Source of the DNA: Tomocerus qinae
Lineage: Eukaryota > Arthropoda > Collembola > Entomobryomorpha > Tomoceridae
Reading direction: 5' to 3'
Assembly: GCA_020055645.1 (NCBI GenBank)
Contig: CM034549.1
Span: 14,963,930 to 15,027,929 of the forward strand
DNA length: 64,000 bases
Shown in pieces: positions 26,401 through 38,502 of this stretch; positions within the stretch are counted from its first letter, which is position 1; every line of letters begins with the position of its first letter. A program made the position numbers and the translations under genes. Under the pieces are notes generated by a model. The model saw only the letters and a program-made list of their open reading frames with translations. It had not been told where the DNA came from and ran no database searches.

Positions 26401-28387
26401 ACCTTCAACTTTTAGCATTAGCATGCAATGCAAATTTCTGAATTTAGATGCAGCTGAAAATATTGCCTCAGGTTCGTGTTGGCTCACCAGATGTTTTCCC
26501 AGGCAGACACTGACACTTAGAACCTTTGTTTTCCTCCACACGATAAATAAATGATTGCTTCAATTAACCTTTAGACAACTTAAGATGCATTTCGTTTCTT
26601 CTTTGCGTACTTATTCTGTCATACAATATTCCTCAAGGAAAACCTACAAAAAATAGCCAAATGAAGGAGAACTCAATGCTGACAATGCATTTTCTAGATT
26701 CTAGGATCGCATGGGAAGAGAAGATGTTTAAATGTTCTTGTATAGAATAAACATGACGATATCTGATGTAATCATGCAAAAAGCGCTAATAATATATGGC
26801 AAATCAGATATAGAGTCCAAAATGTGGAAGAAGAAGGTTATTTGCCCACAAGTTCCAAGCATGAGTTAAATGCGAGTGGAATTTGTGAGTGCGTTTTGTT
26901 ATCTGAATATGCATATCGTATCTTGAGTTGTCAAGTACGCAATAGTCAAACTTAATAAAGAGGTTCTCTTCACTGTTTATCTCCACGCATTTCTACCCGT
27001 AATAGCCAACACACTTAAATAAGATAACTTCCATTTTTATCGTAATATCATGAAAACAGAGCCAAAAAGAGCCACCGAGAGCTAGGAGATTATACAATAA
27101 AAGGCTAGACAAACTGGAGGAAGTCTAGTATTCTGCAAATAACAGCCCTTCGGCAAATTAAAAAATCCTATCTAATCTAAATAGCTCCTTCAGCTCTTAC
27201 ACAGCTTAATGTGCTTCTCCTTGCTTCCTTTCCTAAACAACAACTCCGTGTCTAAAACTGTTCAGTTCTGTTTGTAGTACTTTTGAACTAGTTATTAGAT
27301 GAGTTGACTTGAGCTCCCTTCAGTTCAGTCAGTTGACTGTTCTGAGATTGCAGATCTAAATTGGATTAATCAAATTACCAAAGGAGTTGTGAGAGCTGAG
27401 TGGGCGCAACCCGGGAAATGAGAATTGCTAACACTAATAAGACTATCATAGCACAAGAGCCAACCTAGCTTAAGATTACAATACATAGGTACACTGCGGA
27501 TGTTACCCTCTTCACTTTCTCTTCTATTCTCCGTTTAAGTATTCACGAAACATCCTACCTATTTACTCACACATAAACAAAGACTATCCTGTAGAAAGAA
27601 AGTTAGCCTACTTATAAAAACTCTAGAAACAACTAAGCCTTAATTATTTTTACATATACAAATGCAATTACCTACCTAATCCGTTTAAACGACTAAAATT
27701 TCTATCTATACCCACGCACAAGCATACAATACTTTTCTCAAAAATACTCATAACAATATTCCACGTGTAGGAAAACCATTTCCCATGCAATTTTCAGGTT
27801 TTATTCGATCACAGGAAACTATATTAATATCAAGGCTCACTATTAAATGATACTTAAAATTCTAAATAGGTTAATATCTCAAGCAGTATCACAAGGACGA
27901 CGATTGTGCTCGAAAGCTCTCAAAATAATGCTGTCTTTTCTCAAACAGATGATTCCAAAATTTTAAGGTCTCTGGAGTAATAAGAATTCAAGGTAAGGTA
28001 AAGTATTCTGGATTCGAATGAGAAATTACAAAATTCCAGCCTCGGAGTTTATTGTGAAGGATTCTTGGCAAGAGTAAAAATGTAAAACGTTTAGCTTTCG
28101 CTCAGAGCTAAAGAAGTCTCCCCATCCTTAATAACATGATATTATCTAAATTCTCATCCTCCAGTTAGGTCCCGTCAAGTCACATTGAGTGAAGGTTACC
28201 TTTACTTATTTAACTAGTCCTAAAGAGCACAACAGATGTAAACTACTACACTACCTTATTGTGTCCCTTCAGTTTTACCACAACTACCTTACGCGTTCGC
28301 TTAAATGCGTAAACGCGTTGAACATTTAGATGCACATTCTATAGATAGAAGTATACACTTTATTATCAAAGTAGAATGATATACCAA

Positions 28388-28573
28388 CTATTCATACTGA
28401 AAATATGTACCTACTAAATATAAATAGATTTTCATAAGATAGTTTACTATATAGGACATTCCTATTGCCGTAGTGAAGTATGCACAGTATGGTTTAAAGT
28501 GTATTAAAAGTGTTCCTGTGTCTAACTTAGGTAAAAGTTCTTCCATTTCGTCCACGAAGGACCCAGGAACCAT
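28388..28573 (-). CDS. Small minus-strand open frame, doubtful
   Basis: ATG at 28573 opens a 61-codon frame whose first half (MVPGSFVDEMEELLPKLDTG) is acidic and protein-like. The second half is tyrosine-rich and looks like translated A+T-rich DNA. A long pyrimidine tract lies just upstream of the ATG on the minus strand, but no AG closes it before the frame starts. If real, only the first 25 or so codons would be exon. No family recognised. Confidence 0.13.
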   Translation of the reverse strand: MVPGSFVDEMEELLPKLDTGTLLIHFKPYCAYFTTAIGMSYIVNYLMKIYLYLVGTYFQYE

Positions 28574-28793
28574 TTATTCAAGTAGCAAAGCATAGGCAAG
28601 AGGAACGGGGAGAGAGAAGTATATTTTATTATATTTCATTACATAACACATCTGGTGCTGGTTCATGCATAATATTACTTGAAATTACAGAGTACTTAAG
28701 TATATTGTGTTGCACAGAAGGGTAAGCAGAGAACACAGATTGCATCAGATACTACTAATAATATATCAGTTGAGTGACTCAATATTTACAGTA

Positions 28794-28802
28794 GGGTTAC
28801 AT
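28794..28802. repeat. MITE-1 left target-site duplication
   Basis: GGGTTACAT, identical and in the same orientation as the copy at 29270-29278. Direct rather than inverted orientation shows it is a target duplication, not part of the TIR. Confidence 0.88.
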
Positions 28803-28858
28803 CAAGATACCTTTAGTGACTATTATTGGGACTGGCGTCAGGTAGCCTGATAGTCAAA

Positions 28859-29042
28859 GCAAAAAAATTACAACTCAATTTTTTTCTTATTTCATTTCCA
28901 TGGAAATCAGTAGGGCTATCCCTATCTCTGCCCTATCAGTCCCCATCTCACCCTCTGGTTCTCTTTGGCACAAAATTGTCGAATTTTGTACCAAAATGAA
29001 AAAAAATTGAATTTCAATTGTTTACATCTGACTATCAGGCTA
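28859..29042. repeat. MITE-1 tandem unit, copy 1
   Basis: A 184-bp unit starting GCAAAAAAATTACAACTC and ending CTATCAGGCTA. It includes 14-15 bases of the inner right TIR (TGACTATCAGGCTA), so the duplication took in the TIR edge. Confidence 0.92.
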
Positions 29043-29226
29043 GCAAAAAAATTACAACTCAATTTTTTTCTTATTTCATTTCCATGGAAATCAGTAGGGC
29101 TATCCCTATCTCTGCCCTATCAGTCCCCATCTCACCCTCTGGTTCTCTTTGGCACAAAATTGTCGAATTTTGTACCAAAATGAAAAAAAATTGAATTTCA
29201 ATTGTTTACATCTGACTATCAGGCTA
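29043..29226. repeat. MITE-1 tandem unit, copy 2
   Basis: Second 184-bp copy. I found no difference from copy 1 reading base by base. Perfect identity implies a recent duplication or recent homogenisation. Confidence 0.92.
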
Positions 29227-29269
29227 CCTCATCCCAGTCCCAATAATAATCACTAAGGTAATTATCTTG

Positions 29270-29278
29270 GGGTTACAT
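29270..29278. repeat. MITE-1 right target-site duplication
   Basis: GGGTTACAT, matching 28794-28802 without mismatch. Confidence 0.88.
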
Positions 29279-31691
29279 AGTACTAATAATATGTTTATTT
29301 ATATCTGCTCATGTTTTGTTGAGCATGAACACGAACCTGAACAAGAACATGCCTCCTCACACTCCAGCCCAACTAATCATAATAATATATAATTATATTT
29401 ATGATATAACGTGAGCTGTTGCTCAGAAGACTATTTTTATTTCAATCACTTATTAACGAGCAAGGTGCATACATGGTAATAGGTAGGAAGATGTACAAAA
29501 AAGTTCTTCCTATCTACCAATCTGTATATAGTAGGCACGAGAAGATGGAATCAAGGTAAAGCAGTTGGTTTGATTGCTAGTGGAAAGGCACAGATGGGAG
29601 AAGGACCAGGTAGGAGGATCTCATCTTTAACTTTCTGTCGCTTTTGTCTGTCTGTCGTGCTAAGTCAAGTCCAGAGCAGTCAAAAGATGCTGTAAATAAG
29701 AAAGATTGGCCCTAAAGATGAAAAAACTTATTTTAGGAAGGGCTGAGCTTACATGCCAGAAAGGCCCATTAGCTCCCTTATTAGTTTCACTCTCAGTCCC
29801 CTTTCCTCTAATATTTTCAACTAATAAATAAATTTTCAACTGTAATAATTGCGGCTATCCTCTCTTTCCGTCTCAACTGCATTCTACCACATTGTATAAT
29901 TTTATACGAGTCTTTCCCCCTGAAAACCGAAATGAGTTGCATGAACAAAAGATCATATGCATGTATAAAAGATATAGTGCATTTGCAGTAGGATGCACGT
30001 TACTACCTACTACTACTAAATGATGCCGGACAGGCAATACTGACTTTGTGGTGCATTACTACGTATGGTATGTGTATCATATCATTAGTTTTAACTTAGC
30101 CATTATGTCATAACCAACTTTGCCATGTAGACATACCGCAACCCTTTAAAGTTAGACTTTAAATAAAGTTATTACAGGGTCATGTAGATGAAAGTAGATG
30201 GCTGAGACTAAGTAATAAGAAAATAAGATTCTATTTTCTACTCGCATTCTATGTACACACTAAATAATAGGCGCTGTGCAGAAATGCAGTTAGCAACAGA
30301 GATTCTCATAGTCAAATAATAGGAAATCCACATATTGCAATGCCCTGGTCTGCATCAGACTGATATTACTCACATTAGGTTAGGGCTGGAAGCTAAACCA
30401 CCACACAACTTCTACTACTAACCATACGAGGCTTCGCGTATTACTTATTATGCTCCACTGCTTTATTAACATACTAGCAGAATTCCTTGCCCATTCATTT
30501 CATCGTAAATTCACAATACTATCGTAGAAGGAATAGTAAGTGGCTCTACAAGAGAGAACCAAGTACATACTCTTCTTCCATTACTCCTATATCCCTCTAA
30601 CTATATAAACTTAATATTAAAGTCTTTAACTCCCCTTTGCTCTACTTACATATCCAATACGTACCCTTCATATTAACATACAATCGCCATTCCACAGCAT
30701 TTCGTCCTATACTTGTTTACTAATTAAATCGCTTACGTTTATAGTCTTACAACGGATATTACCCTTCCCATTTGAACACTGACTTCACTTATTTATGTCT
30801 TTATTGACTTTCCTTTTAAGCCCATTCTACTACACACGCTACTCTTGTTCTTACACTAATACACACAACCCTACAACCAAAAGGCAGTGTAATGTCAAAT
30901 CCTAAACAATTTTATATCACACATAACCTAATGGAATCAGCTAAATTTTATGGATACTAGTACAAAATTGGCAACTAGCGAAACAAAAAATATCTTCAAA
31001 AAAGTTAACACAATAACCAGCATAATTTCATAAAGCAAGTAATAACAAAAACCCTTGCTATCCAAATACCTAAAAGTAATTATATACTGTAATAATAATT
31101 TACGACAAAATATATCTTAAATGAACTTTAAAATATTTTTGAAGTGAGATGGAATAAGTTACAAAGAAAATCAAAATGGATGAAAAACTTTATTTCTTAA
31201 AAGAATTTGCGACTTAGCGAGGTAGTTTATTTTTAATCTATTGTTTCCAGACATGTGTGTAGAGTAAAGAAAAAGTTTGGCATTACAATCTCAACAGGGA
31301 AGTAATTCGAACAAAAGCTAATTGTGATTTAAACACGCACAATTTTGTGCATTATGTTGATTGCGTTGTAATTTACTCTAATACAGACATAAACATCAGA
31401 AGGGTAATGTGTCCATCATGTATTGCAAAAAAGTAGTAGCGTAGGTAGTAATCATGAATTCAGCATAGCATCAGATGAATAACTCAAGGACAAGCTAATG
31501 GATTAACACTGTAGGCACCTGTACTAATAAATTAAATCCAATTGTTGTATGTAGTATATGTACGAGTTCTTTTGACAATGGCTTTGATAAATCCGACAAA
31601 AAAGTTCTCTATGGCAAACGTGATTAATTGTATCACAAGGGAAGAGAATGTATGACGAAAGACTGCTAATGTCATTTTATGCTAACATAAT
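29279..31691. other. Non-coding stretch between the two MITEs
   Basis: About 2.4 kb with no supported gene. One AAGTCAAGTC 10-mer at 29662-29671. Otherwise A+T-rich sequence with no recognisable features. Confidence 0.6.
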
Positions 31692-31700
31692 ATTGTGCAG
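31692..31700. repeat. MITE-2 left target-site duplication
   Basis: ATTGTGCAG, identical and in the same orientation as 31936-31944. Confidence 0.88.
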
Positions 31701-31935
31701 CAAGATTCGTCTAAACAGGTTAGTTGGTGCGGGAGTTGGCAAATTAAAAGTTCACTTTTTTCACCTCCATATTCACCTGCCTGTAATCACCATGGTAGTT
31801 AGCAATGGCAGTCCTTTATCCTATCCAAGCAGTGGAGGACAAATTATAGGATTTGTCCTCCAGAAGTGACAAAAGTGAATTTTTAATTTGTCAACTACCG
31901 GACCGACTAACCTGTTACCATATAGACGAATCTTG
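31701..31935. mobile_element. MITE-2: complete small DNA transposon, Mutator-like signature
   Basis: A 235-bp non-autonomous element. The left TIR (31701-31764, 64 bp) and right TIR (31866-31935, 70 bp) both begin CAAGATTCGTCTA on the outer side. They then share AACAGGTTAGT and a tract around CAAATTAAAA, TTCACTTTT and TCAC, with about six substitutions. The right TIR carries six extra bases (TATGGT) just inside the outer 13-bp block. An exact 9-bp direct repeat ATTGTGCAG flanks the element. No coding capacity. The TIRs make up more than half of the length, so a transcript could fold into a long hairpin. The 9-bp duplication and the CAAGAT end are shared with MITE-1, while the interiors are unrelated. 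Confidence 0.9.
31834..31861. repeat. Nested hairpin inside MITE-2
   Basis: GGAGGACAAAT (31834-31844) and ATTTGTCCTCC (31851-31861) are perfect 11-base arms around a 6-base loop. It lies immediately inside the right TIR and forms a second, independent stem within the element. Confidence 0.9.
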
Positions 31936-31944
31936 ATTGTGCAG
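31936..31944. repeat. MITE-2 right target-site duplication
   Basis: ATTGTGCAG, matching 31692-31700 without mismatch. Confidence 0.88.
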
Positions 31945-32335
31945 TGTAGCCTACTACATATACAAAAGCTATAAATAGATGCAAATTCATTGTGGTAGAT
32001 TCACAGATATGGCTGATGATTTGCAGAAAGAGCGTATATAAAAGCATAGTCCATTTTAAATAGTTTAAACAAACACGGAGCAATTGTAAATGACAGACGA
32101 AGTCTAGGCTTTGAGTAATGTAAATATTTGTGCACTGTACATTAAACAAAAGCCACTCTAACTATATCCACAAAGTTAATTGTATCAAATCTAATCCACA
32201 TCCACCCACAAGTATAATATATAACATCTGATACTAATTCAAAGTTCAAGGCAGATCCGTTTATGCAAATTCAGTTCTTATACATTAGTAGAGTAGAGTT
32301 TCAACTGCAGTCAAGTCAAGTCACCCGTTTTTGTC

Positions 32336-32542
32336 ATGTGTAAAGTAGACAGAAGATCTCATTTCACCGCACGTCCTGACCCAAGCGTCCAACAAGACAG
32401 AGTGACAAACATCCAACCTCGGGCAAGTCAGACCAGGCTCACCATACTGCCACAAACACCGCAGCCAATTTTGTTTGAAAATTGGATCATGGCTTGGCAT
32501 AGCTTCCTACGGTTTAGCTCTTTCGTTCTTCCACAATACTAA
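32336..32542 (+). CDS. Small open frame in a G+C-raised patch, doubtful
   Basis: ATG at 32336 opens 68 codons to TAA. The stretch is clearly richer in G+C than the region around it. The translation (MCKVDRRSHFTARPDPSVQQ, then DRVTNIQPRASQTRL, then TILPQTPQPILFENW) is polar and Pro/Gln-rich with no known motif. A perfect hairpin, CCAATTTT/AAAATTGG, sits inside it at 32465-32485. It could be a small gene, an exon or a regulatory element. No splice or poly(A) evidence. Confidence 0.17.
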   Translation: MCKVDRRSHFTARPDPSVQQDRVTNIQPRASQTRLTILPQTPQPILFENWIMAWHSFLRFSSFVLPQY

Positions 32543-35500
32543 CTATAGTAGTACCTATGTATAAATACATACTATAGTACAAGACAGAAATGCGAAATGC
32601 TTTCCTTTTGGTCGCTCACCGTCAACATGGGCTTAACAAGATAGTACTTCTCAGTTTTCCGCCACTGTACCTAAACTACTACTAGTGCTACTCTTGCACT
32701 ACAAACAATAGTTACCTATATACATTTTGTGTAGCTTTTAAGTCTAAGCCCTCATCTCTCTTCTGCAGCTTTAACTTACTTCCTAATACTAATGCCTCTA
32801 TACACTCTATTTGTATACATATCTTAGTGTATTTATATAGTATAAAATTCTTTAGCTGCCCTATGACTTTGCCTGCCTTGGTCATTTAAATTCACAGGAG
32901 CACACGCTAGCCTGGCAGGTTTCAAATCCACTTCCACCACTACATACAACTCCAATTCCAAATGCCTAAGTCCAGTTCAGTGAAAACTAAACTAAGTTAA
33001 CCAGGCAGAGCAGAGGAGAGGAAAAGGAAGTGGGAAGCGACAAGAAGATTCCTAATTCTAACGTGCACTGTCTTACAACTTTCATTAAAGAGAAATATTA
33101 AACTATATTTAGAAAGGATCTATCTATACCTATATGATACTTTATAACCATATTAACTTGACATGCTAATCAATTATTGTACGTACAATAAAGTACTTAT
33201 ATCCACTAGAGGTTATTACTTATAGTTCACCGCAAGTAATTTACTGTCCTTTAAAATTCAATTGAAAGTCCTACAACCAGGCAAAACAAAATATATAGAG
33301 CTACACAAAACTGAAAATGGGCTTCCTAAATATTGTCATTTTCTTTAGCACTGTGTGTAAATTATCTGTTTAAAATCACTACTCTTCTGCTCCTGTAGTA
33401 AGTGGATTGGGGCAGTGAGTCGAATATTTAAAAAGATAGCCATGTATACATCTTGGTCTTATCTGACAGATTGAAATTAATTCAGTTTACTAGAAGTTGA
33501 GAAACTGTTGCAAAAAACTTGGAATTACTCAACCCGCGTTCAATACGTAAACATGTAGTAGTACAGATACAGTACACTACATGTAATAGGCACATTCTGG
33601 GTTCCCCCTTCTGGTAGATATATTGTAGTGATTGTGTAGACGTCTTTCTCAGACAGAAGACTCTACTCGACTGCAATGCAGTCGTCTAAGTCATGACTAA
33701 ATGCCAAATTGTGAACAAAAACTTCTTCGCTGTGTACCAGACCGGTACTAAAGGGCAAGACTACTTGACGACTTAAAAATTAGATGTATGCGCTTTGCAT
33801 GAGAAAGTAAATAATAACATAATTAGTCCCTACTAAATAACGCTCCGCTTTCCTCTCTAATTTCTTCCACAACATACATAAATGACCCACATTACATATT
33901 ACAGTATTGATTAATTCTCAACTTAAATCTGTGTAAGTAACTGCATATATTTATAATAGTATTCAGTTTAGAATTTCTGACAGTAATTTCATGTGCTCAA
34001 ACCAGCAGTCCCTGATCATGGGATCATGAATTGGACAATTAGATCCTGAGACAATCACAACTATGCAAACACAGTAAAATCATTTTAGTAAAAATTAATA
34101 ACCTAATAATTGGTAATGCAATTAAAGAAAAACGATTTATTACCGGAAAAGTAATCCAAATTGAGCAATTTTATTGAGATTAAATTACGGCTTAAATACT
34201 GCGGAGCAAGTGCATTAGTAATGGATTCGGTTATTTATTCAAAAAATTGTGACATCATTGCTAGGTATACTTGTACATCTCAAATCCATAGTTTTTATCG
34301 ATTTGTTTCAAGATTGTACTAGGAGTTTCCTTTCCTTCTCACTCCACACAACGAATCACTTTATACCTACTGAGTACTAAATGAATAAAAAGTGAAGCAT
34401 TGCCATCCAATTTCCTGTGATACATCATTAAATAAGAGGTCCTCCAGCTAAGAAGGGTATCTATAAAATTTAATTATTAAAAGATGTTTTTCTTGGAAGG
34501 TATTAGTAGCTTAATAAGGTTCTTGGTATTTATCAAGATTAAAAGTGTCTACTTTGTTGAGTTCACAAGCTACATGGAAAAGTACACTAAAAAGGTACAT
34601 GCTTAACACTGTAAAATAATGCATAGCACTACTGAAGCTCGAGAAAAGTTGAATCCTTGCACATTCATTGAATTATTGAAAAACATCAAAATATTTTACC
34701 ACATTTCATCATTTTTACCGTGCTTGAATTCTGTGAACATACAAATAAAACTTCATTTATAATGTACTTTGCCTTATAACAGTATTACGGTTCATTGCAC
34801 CCTCCTTAGATATATGTATGTTACAAAAGGTCTTGCATAGGTGCCTACTTATTGTTGTTAATAAGATTAAAATATTCTGTGTCTGCTGGACCATGTTTTG
34901 GTTATAGAAAAGATGTTTGAGATATTGCTTGGTATGTTATGGAAAATAATATGTCTTTATTGTCATAATATAGTAGATCGTGTTTTGTTTTTGCCTTTTA
35001 CTTATGAATTATAAATGCACTTAGGTCGATTCTACCATAAGGCTTACGTGTGGCGGCTACCAACTATATAAAAGTATGGAGCGTCAGAAAAGAAAATAGT
35101 CTCGTTTGATAGCCACACTTATATACAATTCCAATCTTTTATGTTATTCTAGAGATGGGAGCTGGAGAAGAATAGTCAGTACTCAAACTGGTTAGAAATA
35201 GGCTGATTCATGAATGTAGTACATGCATGTTCTTCTAAGTAGTAACTCTGTTCCACTGAACATATAGATACGTTCCTATATTCATAAGTACCTACGCTTT
35301 GTTCCATGCTCTAATTTCTAGCTCAGTTTCCTTTTTCTCTATATACAAAGCAGGGCTGAGAGACTGTTCTCCCATTCCAAACCTGCCTTAGTTAACTCGA
35401 CGATTTCCCAACAGCACATTTTCCATGCAGGAGTCTATGTAGTTTTGTATTGTGTACATACATTATTATAAGGGAAAAGGAAGAACCTGGAATAGAAAGT

Positions 35501-38476
35501 ATCTGTTAGGTATACGTATGTATATTCTGTCATAAATTATGCATCAGATCAGATCCGCCGACATCCGACTGACTGCTCAAACAGTCAGAGCTCTCTCACT
35601 GCTCAACTCAGCTCAATCTAAGCTCTACTTTAATTCACACACACTATGTAATGCAGTGTAGAAGAGTAAAAATGTTTCCTTTCCTCCCATTTACTATGCA
35701 ACTCATCCTTTCATCCGACTGCATCGACGGATACTTCTCAAGAACAAGACACGTATCAAAAAGCCTAGTAAAATGCACCTTTTAGTATATAGCTACTACA
35801 TCAACTTCCTAGTATCTATAAGCATCCAACCACAAAGTTACTATTTGCACTCTTAGTCCCTAAAAACCCATACTGTAACTTTGTCATCCTTTTTCCCTAT
35901 TTATTATGGCTACCAACATTTACTAGTATTGCAAAATTGTGTACCTAAACTTTACTTTTTGGATTTTTCTCGTTTATTTAATACCCTATGTACATAAACA
36001 GTTACAAAAGTCACTATAAAGTCCACGTGTGTAAAAAGAGAACCACTAGAAAACCTTTAAGCCATTCTCGCTCAGGTTACAATGCTTTTTCTAGCATGAA
36101 CATGCTTCCTAAATATTCTAGGTGTAGTAGGAGGAATACAAACCCGAGGAAAGAGGGGATCAAAACATTTAAGCTTTTACATACACATAACTATGCACGT
36201 ATGCATACATTCATGAGTTCAGTTGACTTTCCTTTTTTACAGATATTACATGATAAGTGCTCAGGGTATTCAAAAATCTTGTGTCTAGTCTAACTGTACT
36301 GAACCAGACCTGACGAAGAAATAGAATTCCTCTACAAGTTGACTACAATTTGTTAGAGGTAGTTCACCCTGAACGGAAGAGGAGCATTATCTATTCTTTT
36401 GACTCTCCAATCCTTCAAAGTCTATCTCAGTTGTCATGTCTTCGTTAAACACTGACTGAGTAGCTTCTCACTCCTAAGGAGGGGACCAGTTACAAAGTTC
36501 AGACGCCTGGAATTATGTAACTCATATTCTTCACGTGTATCTCGTGTCAAACACTCAAGTCGTCTTCTTGTCTACTCACATTTTAAAACTACGACAAACA
36601 TTTATGTCAAAATGTACTAACCACATTTAAACGAATACATTTACAAATTGATAATCCAGCTCAATAAGCCTTTATTTCCACAATACCATGATCATTACTA
36701 AATGAAGAACCATTAGAGGAAGTATTTAGAAGCAATTTAAATTTAAAAGGACATCTATTTATATATTAAAAATAGATAATCGTGGTCAATCAGATCGTGT
36801 AAACTTTCTTGAATAAATTGTGATTTTAGAAAATTGTGCGTTTTGGTTTTTTTTGAAAAGATTTAAAATTCACATCAGGGATTTGACGAGTTACTTTAGG
36901 TTTTCGGTCGGATGCTAATTTCTAGGAAGAAGGCGGATTTTCGTGAAAATTTGCCTTCGGAAATGTGTTGTTGAAGTAGTATATTCTTTGTTCACAAGCC
37001 GCTCATTTAAATATCAGGGATGAATTACTCCAAATAGGATCAAAAGTCAAGAAGAATACAAAATAAGGATGTCTCGGCATCTGTACACACATCTGTCCCG
37101 GTCCTATCATCTTATTAAAATATCTAACGGACCGAGAAGGATCAAGTAGAGACTTACATGACATTGCACAGTATAGAAGGGTATAGAGTGAGGAATTCTT
37201 TTAAAAGAAGGATGAAAAAAGGGAAGGCAATCTCCTAATTATAATATCTGTGTACACACATGCACGAGAAATTCGACTCGTCAGTCGTCACTGCTTCATG
37301 GCACAGAAGAAGTTCTCAAATACCAAAGAACAGCATGAGGCTTAGGTTAAATATATTATAAAGGATAAATATTAGGTACATAACATACAAACAATGTATT
37401 CTCTTTAGAGAAGCCAAAGGAAAGCCAAGCCACAAGAACCGAAACTTATTTTACTGGAGGCAGGCGGCTTATCATGCGAGTGACACAGCCACATACAGAA
37501 TAAAACATTGAGCATAATAGTATAGGTAGAAGTAATACATAGTTCTGATGAAAATAAACCAGAGTCCTACGTCAAAGTAAACTAGACATCAACTTCAAAT
37601 TTCAACTTCATCTCCACACGCTTCGTTGAACATTCTAGTGAAGTGAAGCGGAGCAATAAGATTTCATCTTATAACTTCCGATAATTTAATTCATCTGTAT
37701 ATATTGCTACATTATTGCTATACGACACTATTTAATCCTCATAATATAAATATAATGCTAGACATTTCCTGGACATTTCCTCTGGCACTTTAACAACTTC
37801 TAATAGGATCACTCTTATACACTATGTAAGGCCTCCTATAATATATCTCTATTCAAATCCTAAGGAAATCTTAATTCTCTTCACTAAATAAAATTCTTGA
37901 CAAATCCAATTGGGATACTGACAGTATATGATACGATTAACATCTCCTTCTCATTACATCGCATAATATACAATCCAATCCAATGCAAGAGACTTAACTA
38001 AATTCAATACAGAATTCACTCTCATAAAAATGACTAGTCATTATTTCCAAGTCCCTGCAGTACTTTTAGGACTGCACCAACTGAAATAAAATAAATTGAG
38101 AGCTACCTACAGAATGAAAACAACCTTTCTACCTCAACATTTTCGTCTATTTTTGCTTAGACCTCCTATTAACAAGGGTGAAGTGGGTTTCCTTTCCAAA
38201 CTCTCGTTTACATTAATTAAGTGCATTCACTAACAGTCATTCTTCTAAGAGCCTTTCAAACAGCTTCATGACCACAGACTCACAGACACAAAAGTAGAAA
38301 TGCTTGCATCGTAGATTTGATCTGATGGTTAAATCCGGATGCCATAAAAGTGCTCCTCGTTAGCACTATTTTTTATCATGGATTCCTGTGTCTACCTCGC
38401 CACTTGTCTCCCCTTCGCCTTCACTTCAATATTTCTCTCTAGGAGATATGCATAAATAATAAAAACGTCTCCTTCC

Positions 38477-38502
38477 TCCACTATAAGTTTTTCCATAGTG
38501 GA
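38477..38502. repeat. Short perfect hairpin
   Basis: TCCACTAT (38477-38484) and ATAGTGGA (38495-38502) are exact inverted repeats around a 10-base T-rich loop. No neighbouring gene suggests a role. Confidence 0.6.

Larger units (their letters stand above)
18578..28387. other. Nearly 10 kb without supported genes
   Basis: I see no gene here. Items noted: an AG microsatellite (18989-19003), a CACGG/CCGTG short dyad at 19855-19866 in a small G+C-rich patch, an ATT run (23401-23415), and AAGTCAAGTC 10-mers at 22591-22600 and 24399-24408. A TATAAAAGGCC word near 22460 resembles a TATA box but no transcription unit can be tied to it. Short open frames on both strands look like chance. Confidence 0.55.
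28803..29269. mobile_element. MITE-1: complete small DNA transposon, Mutator-like signature, internal tandem duplication
   Basis: A 467-bp non-autonomous element with terminal inverted repeats: left 28803-28856 (54 bp), right 29213-29269 (57 bp). Both begin CAAGATA on their outer side and share a core TATTATTGGGACTGG and an inner GGTAGCCTGATAGTCA. It is bracketed by an exact 9-bp direct repeat GGGTTACAT (28794-28802 and 29270-29278), the expected target-site duplication. A 9-bp duplication with TIRs fits Mutator-like elements best; Merlin-like elements (8-9 bp) are the main alternative. The interior is two copies of a 184-bp unit that read as identical, so the progenitor was probably about 283 bp. 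No transposase is encoded. The TIRs differ from each other by one 4-base insertion near the outer end, a single-base indel and about five substitutions. Confidence 0.9.

Noticed and set aside
28965-29183. 72-codon open frame inside MITE-1
   Set aside because: It spans the junction of the two identical 184-bp copies, repeats its own ends and has no transposase motif. It is a by-product of the duplication.
31648-31869. 73-codon plus-strand frame across MITE-2
   Set aside because: It runs from flanking DNA through the target duplication, TIR and hairpin, so its translation is that of a transposon insertion, not a gene.
35048-35120. TATATAAAAG (35065-35074) with a TCAG word downstream, inside an imperfect GTGTGGC/GCCACAC inverted repeat
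   Set aside because: The spacing from TATA to TCAG is only about 20 bases, shorter than the usual 30, and no transcription unit follows.
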